From: Alphaproteobacteria bacterium
Lineage (GTDB): Bacteria; Myxococcota_A; UBA796; CAJQPC01
Direction of reading: 5' to 3'
Assembly (NCBI GenBank): GCA_020632795.1
Contig: JACKEV010000012.1
Coordinates: forward strand, 401,939 to 465,938
Length of the DNA stretch: 64,000 nucleotides
Shown: piece by piece, positions 25,249 to 33,712 of the stretch
Layout: each line of letters opens with the position of its first letter
How positions within the stretch are numbered: the stretch's first letter is position 1
Translations under genes and position numbers: made by a program
The notes under the pieces: generated by a model
What the model was told of the DNA's origin: nothing
What the model saw: the letters and a program-made list of their open reading frames with translations, nothing else
Database searches by the model: none

Positions 25249-26019
25249 TCAACGACAGACGATCTGCTGAACCACGATGCAGACGGCACCGCCCGCGGCG
25301 ACAGGGACGTTTCCGTAGTAGATGCCGCCGCCCAGCGCGAGGCCACAGATGCGCGTCGTCACCGGGTTGCAGATCACCTGACGCAGCCAGCGGAGGAAGC
25401 GGCCGCGGCGGCGGAGGGTGGACGCTCCGAGGTCGTCCTCCGCTGCGGACGCGGCGGTGGCCAGCGCGTCGAGCTGGTCCTGATCGATGGGGGCGACGTC
25501 GAGGATGGCGAGGGCCGCGTAGGCGTCCAGCTCCGCCTCCTCGTCCGAATCCTCGACCACATCGGCGTAGTCGAGGACCAGGTCGCTTCCGTCCGCCAGG
25601 CCGACGCTCAACTCATCCTCGCCCTCGGTGATCTCCGCGACGCTGCCGTCCGCCGCGATCTGGCGGGCGCCGTCCTCGTCGAAGACCCAGGAGGCCGTCT
25701 CACGGGTGTCGACGTCCTCGACCGTGATGGTCTCGGTGGCGCCGTCGCGCTTGAGACGCTGGGTGACCGTAGCGCGGAAGGTGCGGCCGCCCGTCGTGTG
25801 GATCATGTACTCGGCGCTGCGCACCTCGGCGGCGTCGTTGAGCGCCAGGGTGGACACGAGCGCGCCGGTCTCGTCCTCGACCAGGTCGGGGGGCAGCGCC
25901 TCGCCGGTGGAGGACGCCGCGGGGAGGAGGGCGTCGTCCTCGGGGGCGCATCCGGGGACGGCGGTGATCGCGATCAGAGGGAGCATCAGCCCGAAGAGGG
26001 CCTTGGAGCGAAGGGACAC
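25249..26019 (-). CDS. Lipoprotein of unknown function
   Basis: A 256-residue exported protein. I start at GTG 26019 because AAGGAG lies 6 bases upstream and the 25 codons further up look like leader RNA. The signal ends AVPGC. A beta-rich body (about 40-200) has alternating Glu/Thr strands such as TETITVEDVDTRETA; a Lys/Arg-rich stretch and a Cys-containing, Gly-rich tail follow. Family unknown. Its leader contains a long inverted repeat (26034-26101) that ends next to the ribosome site, so expression is probably regulated. Confidence 0.65.
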   Translation of the reverse strand: MSLRSKALFGLMLPLIAITAVPGCAPEDDALLPAASSTGEALPPDLVEDETGALVSTLALNDAAEVRSAEYMIHTTGGRTFRATVTQRLKRDGATETITVEDVDTRETASWVFDEDGARQIAADGSVAEITEGEDELSVGLADGSDLVLDYADVVEDSDEEAELDAYAALAILDVAPIDQDQLDALATAASAAEDDLGASTLRRRGRFLRWLRQVICNPVTTRICGLALGGGIYYGNVPVAAGGAVCIVVQQIVCR

Positions 26020-26033
26020 GGCGGACTCCTTGT

Positions 26034-26101
26034 CTGTACGTTGTTTGGGGGCTCCCCGAGAGGGCCTCGCGTGGCGCCTCGGGGACATCGACAACGTACA
26101 G
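26034..26101 (-). promoter_or_regulatory. Long inverted repeat in the lipoprotein leader
   Basis: CTGTACGTTGT (26034-26044) and its perfect complement (26091-26101) flank an inner 8-bp stem (TCCCCGAG / CTCGGGGA on the minus strand). As RNA it would form a strong hairpin ending next to the AAGGAG ribosome site. Alternatively the arms are two operators 57 bp apart, one of them covering a TACGTT -10 box. Confidence 0.55.
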
Positions 26102-26261
26102 TTCGAATCGACCCTCCTCCAAGCCGGGGAGCGTCGGGTGTGCTACACCTTGTGACAGGGTTGAAGCAGGTCTTTCGGCCGGGGTGCCCCAGCGGGCGTC
26201 CCGGCGCGGTCACAGCCTGTGTCCCTGGCGGGGTGGTTCGGCTGAGGGCTCACGTTCTGTG
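26102..26261. other. Promoter region between kinase-FGE and lipoprotein genes
   Basis: A 160-bp non-coding stretch on the 5' side of the lipoprotein gene. It holds a TTGGAG-N18-TACGTT promoter-like pair (minus strand), a CTTGTGACAG site (26149-26158), and a palindrome CTGTG-T-CACAG (26257-26267) that overlaps the end of the kinase-FGE gene. No gene seen. Confidence 0.45.
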
Positions 26262-28652
26262 TCACAGGAGACTGCGAGCCAGACGGAACCCCACGAGCTG
26301 ACTGCGGTGTCCGGGCTTGAAGGGGAAGCGGGTCGCCGAGCGGCACAGCCAGGGCATGCTCGACCAGCCGCCGCCGCGCATGACCCGCATGGCGTCTTCG
26401 GCCTCGGGCATCGGCTCGCCGCTCAGGGAGTAGGCGTCGGCGCACCACTCCACCACGTTCCCGGCCAGCCCCTCAACGCCATAGGGGCTGCGATCGAGCG
26501 GGGTCTCCCGGACCCGCGCGAAGGACGGGGCGCCGGCGTTGCTGAGCCCCATCTGGCACCAGGTTGCGTCGAAGGAATCGCCCCAGGGGAACAAGCGTCG
26601 GTCTGCGCCGCGCGCGGCCTTCTCCCACTCCAGCTCGGCGGGCAGGCGCCACGGGAGGCCGGCGCGCGCGGCGGTCCAGCGGGCGAAGGCCCGCGCGCCG
26701 TACCAGGTGACGTTCACCACAGGCCACTGGGGATCCCAGTCGTCCCCCTCGGCGTCGGGTGCCATCACGAAGCGGCCGTCGGCGTCGCGACCGTAGAAGC
26801 AGGCGTCCAGGTCGGCGCCGAAGTCACGGGGGGCATGACGGACGGCCTCCTCGTCCATGCCTTGCGCCAGCAGGTCATTGAGGAATTCCAGGTATTCTGT
26901 GTGGGTTACGGCGTAGCGCCGCATCACGAAGCCGTCGAGCCAGCGGCGGGCCATCGGTAGGGAGCGGGGGGCGTCGCGGTCGCCGCCGCACCAGAACCAG
27001 CCAGGGGGGATGTAGCAGTCGTCCAGCCCCAGGTCGTCTGTACGAAGCAGGGGGACGGCCTGCGGCGCGGCCTCTCCCGGAGGAGCCCCATCCCACATGA
27101 GCTTTCGGGTGATGTATACCGGGTACGAGACCGTCGCGTGGCCGGGGGCCGCCAGCTCTGCGATGTAGCGCCCCATGGACAGAGGAACGGCGTGCAGCGG
27201 GGTCTTCCCCCGCGCCTTGGCCTGGCCGAGCACCAGTCGGCGGTCCTGCTCCTCCAGCGCGTAGAGCGTGACCGTGGCACCAGCGGGATCGGTGTGCAGC
27301 GTGAACGAGCCGGTGCCCTCCAGATAGTCCCGGTGGCGGGTCAGGTCGCAGCCCTCCAGCAGCGCTTCGAATCGTCGGGCTTCGTGGGTGTCCCCTGCGG
27401 CCTCGGCGGTGGCGTGGCGGTCACGGTAGTAGTCCGCGAGTCGTTCGATCGCCTCGGGCAGGCCCGGGAAGTGGTTCAGAGCGGCGCGCAGGGTTTCGAG
27501 GTAGCGAAGCTCCATCAGGTCGGCCTGCTCCAGGTGGGACCGCGTGTCGTCCTCCAGCGCCCAGGCGCCGCGCCGGAGATCGACCGGCGCGTAGGCCGGC
27601 AGCTCCTTGAGGATGGCCTGGGCTTTCTCGCTCAGGGACGCGGCCTGGTCCCGGTGTCGTCGGATGATCGGCAGCAACGCGTCGGCCTCGTCCACCTGCC
27701 GCAGCGCCCGCTGGCGCTCCAGCGCGCCCTCCAGCCAGGCGGTCAGGCAGCGGGCGAACGCGGCGGCGGTGGGCCGCTCCGCCGGGCGCATGGCCAGGGA
27801 TTCCATACAGAGATCGATGAGGTCGTCGGGGGCGGCCAGCCCCGCCTCGCTCCCCAGCGTGCGGGCGTCGCGCGGCGGACCGTCGTAGACCTGCGTCCAC
27901 CCTTGGGCGTAGGGTTTGTGTCCCGTGAGGATGGTGTAGAGGATGGCGCCGAGGGCCCACACGTCGGTGGGTTTGCCCACCTGATCCTGCGCGCCGCGCG
28001 CCTGCTCCGGAGACATCCAGTGGGGCGTGCCGAGGAGGTCGCCGTCCCTCGTGTGGGGTGAGCGGGGGCGTCTGGTTGGCGTGAGCACGTCAGGCTGGTC
28101 GAGGATCCGGGCCAACCCCCAGTCCATCACATAGACCCGGTCGTCCTCGTCCAGCATCACATTGGCTGGCTTTAGATCGCGATGGATGATGTCCATGCTG
28201 TGCGCGAAGGCGACGGCGGCGCTGGCGCGCGCGAGCACGTCCACCAGACCCCGCAGGCTGGCCAGAGCGTCGGGATCGTCGGGCCGACGGCGGTCTGTGA
28301 TGACTCGCTCCAGGGTCACGCCGCTGACCTCGGTCATCGTGTAGAAGGGCCGACCGTCCGGCAGCCGCCCCCGGTCGTGAACCGGCACCACCGCGGGGTG
28401 TTGAAGGCGGGCGGTGATGGCCGCCTCAGCCTCGAACCGCGCCGGGTCCCGCCCAGGCAGCATTTCCTTCCGCACCACCGTCCGCCCGAACCAGCGATCG
28501 ATCACCCGCACGATCCGACCCATGCCCCCGCGCCCGATCTCGGCGTCGCCGTGGTAGCGGGCGCTGAGGTCGCTCAGGTCGATGTCAGCGTCGGGCGGGT
28601 CGACCGGACCGTACGGGTCGTCGGGGAGCAGGGTGTCATCGTTCAAGGGCAT
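26262..28652 (-). CDS. Ser/Thr kinase fused to PEGA and FGE-sulfatase domains
   Basis: About 796 residues. An N-terminal Hanks kinase (about 30-310) has the loop GRGGMGRIV, a lysine in VVRKEM, HRDLKPANV and DWG in place of DFG. A helical spacer (310-460) follows, then a PEGA domain (GSFTLHTDPAGATVTLY). The C-terminal third is a formylglycine-generating-enzyme-like domain (VTHTEYLEFLN ... GLAGNVVEWCADAYS ... VMRGGGWSS ... GFRLAR). Myxobacteria use such kinase-FGE hybrids as sensor or adaptor proteins; catalytic activity of the FGE part is unproven. ATG at 28652 (second of two) is best placed from GGAGG. It overlaps the AAA+ regulator gene by 17 bp, so they are co-translated. Confidence 0.85.
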   Translation of the reverse strand: MPLNDDTLLPDDPYGPVDPPDADIDLSDLSARYHGDAEIGRGGMGRIVRVIDRWFGRTVVRKEMLPGRDPARFEAEAAITARLQHPAVVPVHDRGRLPDGRPFYTMTEVSGVTLERVITDRRRPDDPDALASLRGLVDVLARASAAVAFAHSMDIIHRDLKPANVMLDEDDRVYVMDWGLARILDQPDVLTPTRRPRSPHTRDGDLLGTPHWMSPEQARGAQDQVGKPTDVWALGAILYTILTGHKPYAQGWTQVYDGPPRDARTLGSEAGLAAPDDLIDLCMESLAMRPAERPTAAAFARCLTAWLEGALERQRALRQVDEADALLPIIRRHRDQAASLSEKAQAILKELPAYAPVDLRRGAWALEDDTRSHLEQADLMELRYLETLRAALNHFPGLPEAIERLADYYRDRHATAEAAGDTHEARRFEALLEGCDLTRHRDYLEGTGSFTLHTDPAGATVTLYALEEQDRRLVLGQAKARGKTPLHAVPLSMGRYIAELAAPGHATVSYPVYITRKLMWDGAPPGEAAPQAVPLLRTDDLGLDDCYIPPGWFWCGGDRDAPRSLPMARRWLDGFVMRRYAVTHTEYLEFLNDLLAQGMDEEAVRHAPRDFGADLDACFYGRDADGRFVMAPDAEGDDWDPQWPVVNVTWYGARAFARWTAARAGLPWRLPAELEWEKAARGADRRLFPWGDSFDATWCQMGLSNAGAPSFARVRETPLDRSPYGVEGLAGNVVEWCADAYSLSGEPMPEAEDAMRVMRGGGWSSMPWLCRSATRFPFKPGHRSQLVGFRLARSLL

Positions 28653-31401
28653 CATCTCCTCCAGGGCAGCGCTGCCTCAGGGACAGGGCGATCTTCTCGG
28701 GCAGGCGACGCCGAGCAACCCGGGGGGTGGGGTGCGCTTGGATGGCCTCACCCAAAGCCGAGAGCAGGCGCTCACGGTGGGTCAGGTTCGAGGTGAACAG
28801 GCGCTGGGCCTTCAGGCCTGCCAGCGCCTGGTCCTCAAGGTAGTCGGCCAGCGTGTGGAGTCCCTGTCGCCGGAGCGCCGGGATGGAGCCCCAGACGTGG
28901 TCCTTGAAGTCCTGGCCCTCGTAGCCCATCACGATGTCGACGAGCGCGTCGACATCCTGCTCAGACAGCGCCTTGAGCTGTGGCCCGAGCTTCTGCCCTT
29001 CCGCGCGGGTCTCCCTGGGGCCGGTCTGCAGGCGGGCCAGGACCTCCTCGTCGTGGTCCTCCATCGCGAGGGGGCCCTCGGAGAGGAAGAGCTGCACCCA
29101 GGTGCGACCGCTCGCGCCCACCAGGCGCAGCTCACCTGCGACGCCGAGGGGGACCGCCACGCCGGGCGGCCCCTGGCGGAGGGCCCGTTGGGACAGAGGC
29201 CCCGCCCAAAGAGCGAGCTGGGAGTGCGGCAGGCGGATGGCTTCGAGGCCGCGCCCTGCGCGGCGCACCACCACGCTCAGCTTGCTCACGTGGTCGCACC
29301 AGTCGAGGCTCAACACCGCCGCGGGGCGGTCCTTCAGCAGTCCGGCGAGCGCCTCCTGGCGGTCTGTGCGTTGCCCAGCGGGGGGGAGTGCATCGTGGAG
29401 GCTGCGCAGCCCACGCCCGATCACCAGCGCGTCGACGTCCTCGGACTGGTGAAGGCCCCGCAGTCCGCCCCTGGGGCCGATGGATGGAAACAGGTGCACC
29501 AGAATGGGGGCGGCGCGGGTCGCGGCCGCCGGCGTGGCGAGCTGGGGGGCGATCTCGGCGAGCCGGAGGAGGGTCACGGGGCCCGGCGCGGTCATGTGCA
29601 GCGGCTCGAGGGCTCGATCCAGCTCGGTGAGGTTGCCCCGCCAGGGCTGGGACTCCAGCGCCGTGAGGGCGTCGGGCGTGATGGGGCGTCCGGCCAGCCG
29701 ATCCAGGATCGCGGCTCGGAGCGACGCGGGGCGATCAGTGAGGGGCGGGATGCGTAGCACGCAGGCCCGGAGACGACCCTCCACCTCCCGGTCGGCGCAG
29801 CGTGGGCCGTCGTCCTCATGGCTGGTCACCAGCACCGGGGCACGCTGCCCGGGGCGGGGCACGTCCGAGATGTGTTGGAGGTGCACCACACCCCCGTGCT
29901 CCAGAGCATCGACCGCCGCGCGGCGAACGACGTTGCGCAGCTCGCGGCCGTTCATGGGCCAGCTCCAGCCCATGAGCCGCTCGACGGCGTCGGGGCTCAT
30001 CGTGGGCACAGGCTGTCCGAACTCGGCTGCCCACTGTGTCAGGAAGAGGCGGGCCATCGCGGAGATGTCATGTCGGTGCTGTCGCAGCGGCGGCATCCGG
30101 AAGGTCCGCTCCTCCACGCGAGCGATGAGGTCGGGCAGGAAGCGACCCTCCCGTTGCATGCGGTGGATGTCGCAGCTGGTGGCCGCGATCACGGTCGCTT
30201 CGAAGGGCCTGAGTTTGTCAGAGCCCAACGGCTGCACCATGCGGGACTCCAGCACCCGGAGCAGCTTGCGCTGGATCTTCAAGTCCAGGTGACCGAACTC
30301 GTCCAACAGCAGGATCCCGTGCCCTGCGCTCAACAACGCGCCGGCCCGCCCTGTGTGGAAGTTGCTGGCCGCTCCCTTGACGTGCCCGAACAGATCGTCC
30401 TCCACGAGCCCTTCGTTGCTGGCGCTCAGGGCGATCGCCTGGAACGGCGCGTCGGGACAGAGGAGCTGATGCAGCGCTCGGGCCAGCAACTCCTTTCCGG
30501 TCCCGGTCTCGCCCAGGATGAGGATGGCTCTCGGCGGCGCTCGCCGTAGGCGGAGTGCGTCCGCCTTCAGCCGACTCCACACCGGTCCTGTGCCGCAAAG
30601 CTCAGCCAGCGCAGGGTGGGAGGGCGGAGGTTCCCACGCGGGCTGCGGGGACGGCGGCGTCCACCGGGGCTCCTCACCCAGGATCCGGGCGCGCAGCGCG
30701 CGCAGCTCGGCGCCCTCCAGGCTCTCCACGCCGCGGACCAGGGCCCAGCGGCCCGCGCGTAGCTCACCGTTTGCGCTCAGCCGCTCCTGCTTCGGCCCGT
30801 GCACGCACAATTCGAAGTGGGCCCACTCGGCGGCCTGGGCCTTGCCGACGCCAGCGGGGCCAGCCAGCGTGATGGCGCCGCCGAGTGGGCACTGTGTGCG
30901 CAGGGCTCGGCGCAGCCAGCCGAGTGCGGGGTCGCTCGCGATCGACCACACCTCGTCGAAGCGCCTCAGCACGGGGTGGGTGCACAGAGGCAGTGGAGCG
31001 GGCTCGGTGCTCTCCTCCAGGAGCAGCTTCACCCCGTAGCTCGCGCACAGCTCGTACAGCGCATCGGCCGTGCCCAGATGTTGCCAGCCTGCAGAGAGAT
31101 AGAGCACCGAGCCGGCGGCCAGGGACAACATCCAGGCCAGCATTCCGGTTGCTGAAGCGCCCTGTTCATCGAAATGATCGGGATCCAACCAGAGCAGCAG
31201 CGGGGCCCCCGAGCGGGCCGGGCGCCGTCCGGACTCCGTCGCCAGCGCGGCGATGGCCCGCGCCCATCGCAGCCGCAGGCGAGGGGGGGCGTCGAGCAGT
31301 GGAAGCTGGGCGAAGCCCACGTCCGTCAGCGAGCGCACCGTCTGTTCGAAGATGGTGTTCGACACATGCTCGCGTAGGGCGCTGGTTGTCGTCGTGTCCA
31401 T
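28636..31401 (-). CDS. Enhancer-binding-like AAA+ regulator lacking GAFTGA
   Basis: A 921-residue protein. A helical N-terminal part holds a degenerate first P-loop (GPAGVGKAQ). A full AAA+ domain of the sigma-54 activator type follows: GETGTGKE, the GHVKGA stretch, Walker B GILLLDEFGHL, and the FLPDLIARVEERTFRMPPLR arginine-finger region. The sigma-54 contact loop GAFTGA reads GAASNF, so sigma-54 remodelling is doubtful. A second C-subdomain-like segment (PPLTDR ... WRGNLTEL) and a long C-terminal region lack a visible HTH. ATG at 31401 has GGAGG 8 bases upstream. It is co-translated with the kinase-FGE gene and runs divergently from a gene with a sigma-54 promoter. Confidence 0.8.
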   Translation of the reverse strand: MDTTTTSALREHVSNTIFEQTVRSLTDVGFAQLPLLDAPPRLRLRWARAIAALATESGRRPARSGAPLLLWLDPDHFDEQGASATGMLAWMLSLAAGSVLYLSAGWQHLGTADALYELCASYGVKLLLEESTEPAPLPLCTHPVLRRFDEVWSIASDPALGWLRRALRTQCPLGGAITLAGPAGVGKAQAAEWAHFELCVHGPKQERLSANGELRAGRWALVRGVESLEGAELRALRARILGEEPRWTPPSPQPAWEPPPSHPALAELCGTGPVWSRLKADALRLRRAPPRAILILGETGTGKELLARALHQLLCPDAPFQAIALSASNEGLVEDDLFGHVKGAASNFHTGRAGALLSAGHGILLLDEFGHLDLKIQRKLLRVLESRMVQPLGSDKLRPFEATVIAATSCDIHRMQREGRFLPDLIARVEERTFRMPPLRQHRHDISAMARLFLTQWAAEFGQPVPTMSPDAVERLMGWSWPMNGRELRNVVRRAAVDALEHGGVVHLQHISDVPRPGQRAPVLVTSHEDDGPRCADREVEGRLRACVLRIPPLTDRPASLRAAILDRLAGRPITPDALTALESQPWRGNLTELDRALEPLHMTAPGPVTLLRLAEIAPQLATPAAATRAAPILVHLFPSIGPRGGLRGLHQSEDVDALVIGRGLRSLHDALPPAGQRTDRQEALAGLLKDRPAAVLSLDWCDHVSKLSVVVRRAGRGLEAIRLPHSQLALWAGPLSQRALRQGPPGVAVPLGVAGELRLVGASGRTWVQLFLSEGPLAMEDHDEEVLARLQTGPRETRAEGQKLGPQLKALSEQDVDALVDIVMGYEGQDFKDHVWGSIPALRRQGLHTLADYLEDQALAGLKAQRLFTSNLTHRERLLSALGEAIQAHPTPRVARRRLPEKIALSLRQRCPGGDDALER

Positions 31402-31462
31402 CCTGGGACCTCCATTCCTTGTCACCCTACCAATGGTGATCGAGCGACAGTCGCCGGGTGAA

Positions 31463-31481
31463 GGTGACGATCTGCGTCACC
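31463..31481. promoter_or_regulatory. 19-bp palindrome, candidate enhancer site
   Basis: GGTGACG-ATCTG-CGTCACC is a perfect inverted repeat centred about 57 bp upstream of the -24 element of the sigma-54 promoter at 31529, in the gap between divergent genes. It fits an upstream activating sequence, and its TGACG half-site recurs near 32950 and 33045. Confidence 0.6.
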
Positions 31482-31528
31482 CGGGGCTGGTTGGGCACCT
31501 CTCCTGGGTTCTCCGGGCTCCATGGGGT

Positions 31529-31546
31529 TGGCACGGGCCTTGCTTT
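31529..31546 (+). promoter_or_regulatory. Sigma-54 promoter of the small exported protein
   Basis: TGGCACG-GGCC-TTGCTTT matches the sigma-54 consensus fully (GG 31530-31531; GC 31542-31543). Transcription should begin near 31555, about 40 bases before the ATG at 31596, which has AAGGAG 9 bases upstream. Confidence 0.85.
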
Positions 31547-31595
31547 CCCAGGGGGCGCGGCCGGACAAGGATGCCCGGCCAAGGAGAAGAAGCAA

Positions 31596-32003
31596 ATGAA
31601 TGCAAAGACCTTCTTGCTGGTGTGTGCGGCCTTCGGCGCCGCTACACCCGCCGCCGGGTCCGTCTGGACAGGCAACCCGGGCGAGGGGCACCTCGTCCTT
31701 CAACTGGAAGCCGACGTGGCCCTTGCCCCGGTGGCCATGATCCACCTCGCCGGCTGCGACGGGGCGGTGTCCCTTGTCGACGTCGACCAGCTTGTACCGC
31801 TGGCGGATCCCTGGACCGTCGAGGCGCCGTCGGGGCCGCTGTGCGGCGCGACCCTCGTGCTCTTCGGTCCTGTGTTGATCGGGGCTGGTGACGACCTGAC
31901 CCTGGTCATGATCGGGTCTGTGGCGCTGAGCCCGGACGCTTCGGGTGAGGCCCTGGTCGGCTGGCTGCCCGACGGGACCCGCCTCACCGCGCAGCGGCCA
32001 TGA
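31596..32003 (+). CDS. Small exported protein under sigma-54 control
   Basis: A 135-residue protein with a signal peptide (about 1-20, ending PAAG). The mature part is a beta-rich domain of about 110 residues with two Cys (AGCDG and PLCGA), probably one disulfide. No family recognised. The strong sigma-54 promoter and upstream palindrome show that it is made on demand under a specific activator. It lies between the AAA+ regulator (divergent) and TIGR02147 (convergent, 20-bp gap). It could be a secreted or periplasmic factor tied to the pilin genes nearby. Confidence 0.75.
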   Translation: MNAKTFLLVCAAFGAATPAAGSVWTGNPGEGHLVLQLEADVALAPVAMIHLAGCDGAVSLVDVDQLVPLADPWTVEAPSGPLCGATLVLFGPVLIGAGDDLTLVMIGSVALSPDASGEALVGWLPDGTRLTAQRP

Positions 32004-32023
32004 GCGGCCAGCCCCCCGCCGGC

Positions 32024-32881
32024 TCACGGGTCGGTCGTCCAGCCGGTCAGCGGGAAGAGCTGCAGGTCGACCTGTACGACGCGCTCACCGGGCTCCTCGG
32101 CGTCGTCACACCAGGCCATGAACTCACCCATGAGCCGCTTGAGGCGCGCCTTGGCTTCGGGCATGCGGCGCCGGGAGACGCGCACGGTGCAGGCCCCGAA
32201 GAAGCGATCCTCGGGGCCGAGCTCGGTGAGGGCACGCTCTGCGCGCTGGAGCAGCCAGCGGTGGCGCTCGGTGACCGCGAGGTCCCGGACGCGGCAGTCG
32301 GAGGCCGGAGGATCGACCACGGCATCGCTGACGCAGGACAGCCGGCCATCGGCCTCGTAGCGCAGCAGCCCCAGATCCAGCAGCACAGTGCGAGCCTTCT
32401 GGGCCTCGGAGGGCTTGATGCGGGGGAGCATGTGACGTGCGATCCACGTGGGGTCATCCTGGAAGCCCGCACAGCGGACCAACTCAAACAGCGCCGGGTA
32501 GTACCACTCGGCGAAGAAGCGGTACTGGTCCTCGGCCAGGAGGAAGGCGTCCCGGAAGCGCCGCACGCCCAGGATGCGCGCCCACGCGCGCTGCCGGTCC
32601 GCGTCGCTGGTGGCGTCCTCGAAGTCGACGAGGAGGCGGAAGAAGTCGGCCTCCTCGGCGTCCAGGCGCAGGGCCCCGCTGCAAGGAGCGACCCTCTCGC
32701 GGGCGAGGCGGCGGGAGCGGACGCGGTCGGTGGTGTCCGGGTGGACGATCCCCGCCATCATGGAGCGGGCCACGCCGGTTTCCCGGGCCAGGCGGCTGCA
32801 GCTGCGGGCAGGCTTGAACGCGATCCAGTCGCGCAGGTATTGACGATAGCTGGTGTATTGGAAGATGTTGGGGGAGGCCAT
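32024..32881 (-). CDS. TIGR02147 (DUF4423) family protein
   Basis: A 285-residue protein of the TIGR02147 family common in Fibrobacter and Myxococcota. The marks are the N-terminal IFQYTSYRQYLRDWI, the middle QYRFFAEWYYPALFELVR and the LDLGLLRYEADGRL segment. The N-terminal part looks like a small helix-turn-helix (LARETGVARSMMAGIVHP), so a DNA-binding regulator is plausible. I start at ATG 32881; the GTG at 32896 is possible. It runs divergently from the pilin genes, with TGACG palindromes between, so it may control them. Confidence 0.72.
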   Translation of the reverse strand: MASPNIFQYTSYRQYLRDWIAFKPARSCSRLARETGVARSMMAGIVHPDTTDRVRSRRLARERVAPCSGALRLDAEEADFFRLLVDFEDATSDADRQRAWARILGVRRFRDAFLLAEDQYRFFAEWYYPALFELVRCAGFQDDPTWIARHMLPRIKPSEAQKARTVLLDLGLLRYEADGRLSCVSDAVVDPPASDCRVRDLAVTERHRWLLQRAERALTELGPEDRFFGACTVRVSRRRMPEAKARLKRLMGEFMAWCDDAEEPGERVVQVDLQLFPLTGWTTDP

Positions 32882-32945
32882 GGGGGGACACCTCACGTTG
32901 CGATGGTCTCAGCGTACCGGCCCTCGAGGCCAGCGGGCCAGCGCA

Positions 32946-32974
32946 GTGACGATGGGATCGTCACAACTTGTGAC
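32946..32974. promoter_or_regulatory. Overlapping palindromes between TIGR02147 and pilin genes
   Basis: GTGACGAT-GGG-ATCGTCAC (32946-32964) overlaps GTCACAA-C-TTGTGAC (32960-32974). Both are perfect inverted repeats with TGACG or TGACA half-sites. They lie in the 246-bp gap between divergent genes, which holds no other gene. Confidence 0.55.
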
Positions 32975-33036
32975 AGCCCCCGGGGGGCCGTAGCTGGAAG
33001 GTCGAGGAGGATGAGGCCCGTAGAGGCCGCGTGGAC

Positions 33037-33053
33037 CGTCACTACGTGTGACG
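33037..33053. promoter_or_regulatory. CGTCAC-N5-GTGACG palindrome upstream of pilins
   Basis: CGTCAC-TACGT-GTGACG is a perfect inverted repeat ending 19 bp before a CTGACG -35 box. The same half-sites occur at 31463-31481 and 32946-32964. Confidence 0.55.
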
Positions 33054-33071
33054 ATGAACGCGGCGGTCCGG

Positions 33072-33101
33072 CTGACGGGTCGGCCTCTGGAGGGGTACGG
33101 T
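33072..33101 (+). promoter_or_regulatory. Housekeeping-type promoter of the pilin pair
   Basis: CTGACG (33072-33077), an 18-bp spacer, then TACGGT (33096-33101). The same -35 and -10 hexamers with the same 18-bp spacing occur at 41779-41808. The transcript would start near 33108, about 20 bases before the ATG at 33128. Confidence 0.45.
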
Positions 33102-33127
33102 GCGGAAGCGCAGACGGAGGTGTCGGC

Positions 33128-33712
33128 ATGAAGCGGGCCGGGTTTGGGGTGCGGCGGCGACAGGGCCAGACCATGATCGAGCTGGCCATTGTCATGGCGA
33201 CCATCCTGCTTCTGGCGGGCCTCGGGTTCTCCTTCTTCAACAACATCCGCAATCGGGTGAGGGTGGTGGAGGCGGTGGTCAACGCGGAGGGCATCCAGAC
33301 CGCCCAGGTGGCCCACTTCGTGGGCAGCAAGGACAACGAGTTCGTGGAGATCGTTGCTTGGGCGCCGGACAACCAGCCTGGCCCCACTCTGCGAGCCTGG
33401 GCCAAGAACACCGGCTTCGACGAGTTGGGCTGGTCGCCGGACGGGGACGTTCGCTGCAGCTACCGTAGCCCCGGCTTCGGGACCGATCAGGTTCAGGTCC
33501 AGGTGCTGTGTGATCTGGATGGCGACCGGTCCCGCATCCTGGTGCCGCGGGACGTCACGCTCGCGATGGCCAACGGCGGCCGCTGGGGGCAACGAGCGGC
33601 AAGCCCGGACATCTGCGTGTTCGGCCCGACGGCGGGCATCCCCTCGGAGCGGTTGAGCCTGCGGACCCACTCATCATGCTACGCGACGCGCAGTGAGGCG
33701 GGGGAGTACTGA
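33128..33712 (+). CDS. Type IV pilin-like protein, unusual prepilin site
   Basis: A 194-residue prepilin. A short basic leader ends in Gly, followed by QTMIELAIVMATILLLAG with Glu at +5, so the mature protein begins with Gln, not the usual Phe. The N-terminal helix continues to about residue 50, and the rest is a Cys-containing globular head. It is a paralogue of the next gene (shared VQVLCDLDGD / VQALCDLDGD and PDICV segments). ATG at 33128 follows GGAGG by 8 bases. The stop overlaps the next start by 1 base, so the two are co-translated. Could be a major or minor pilin. Confidence 0.82.
   Translation: MKRAGFGVRRRQGQTMIELAIVMATILLLAGLGFSFFNNIRNRVRVVEAVVNAEGIQTAQVAHFVGSKDNEFVEIVAWAPDNQPGPTLRAWAKNTGFDELGWSPDGDVRCSYRSPGFGTDQVQVQVLCDLDGDRSRILVPRDVTLAMANGGRWGQRAASPDICVFGPTAGIPSERLSLRTHSSCYATRSEAGEY

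Noticed and set aside
26552..26566. TGGCACC-like sequence resembling a sigma-54 promoter
   Set aside because: The GG and GC pairs are one base too close, and it lies inside the kinase-FGE coding sequence with no gene downstream on that strand.
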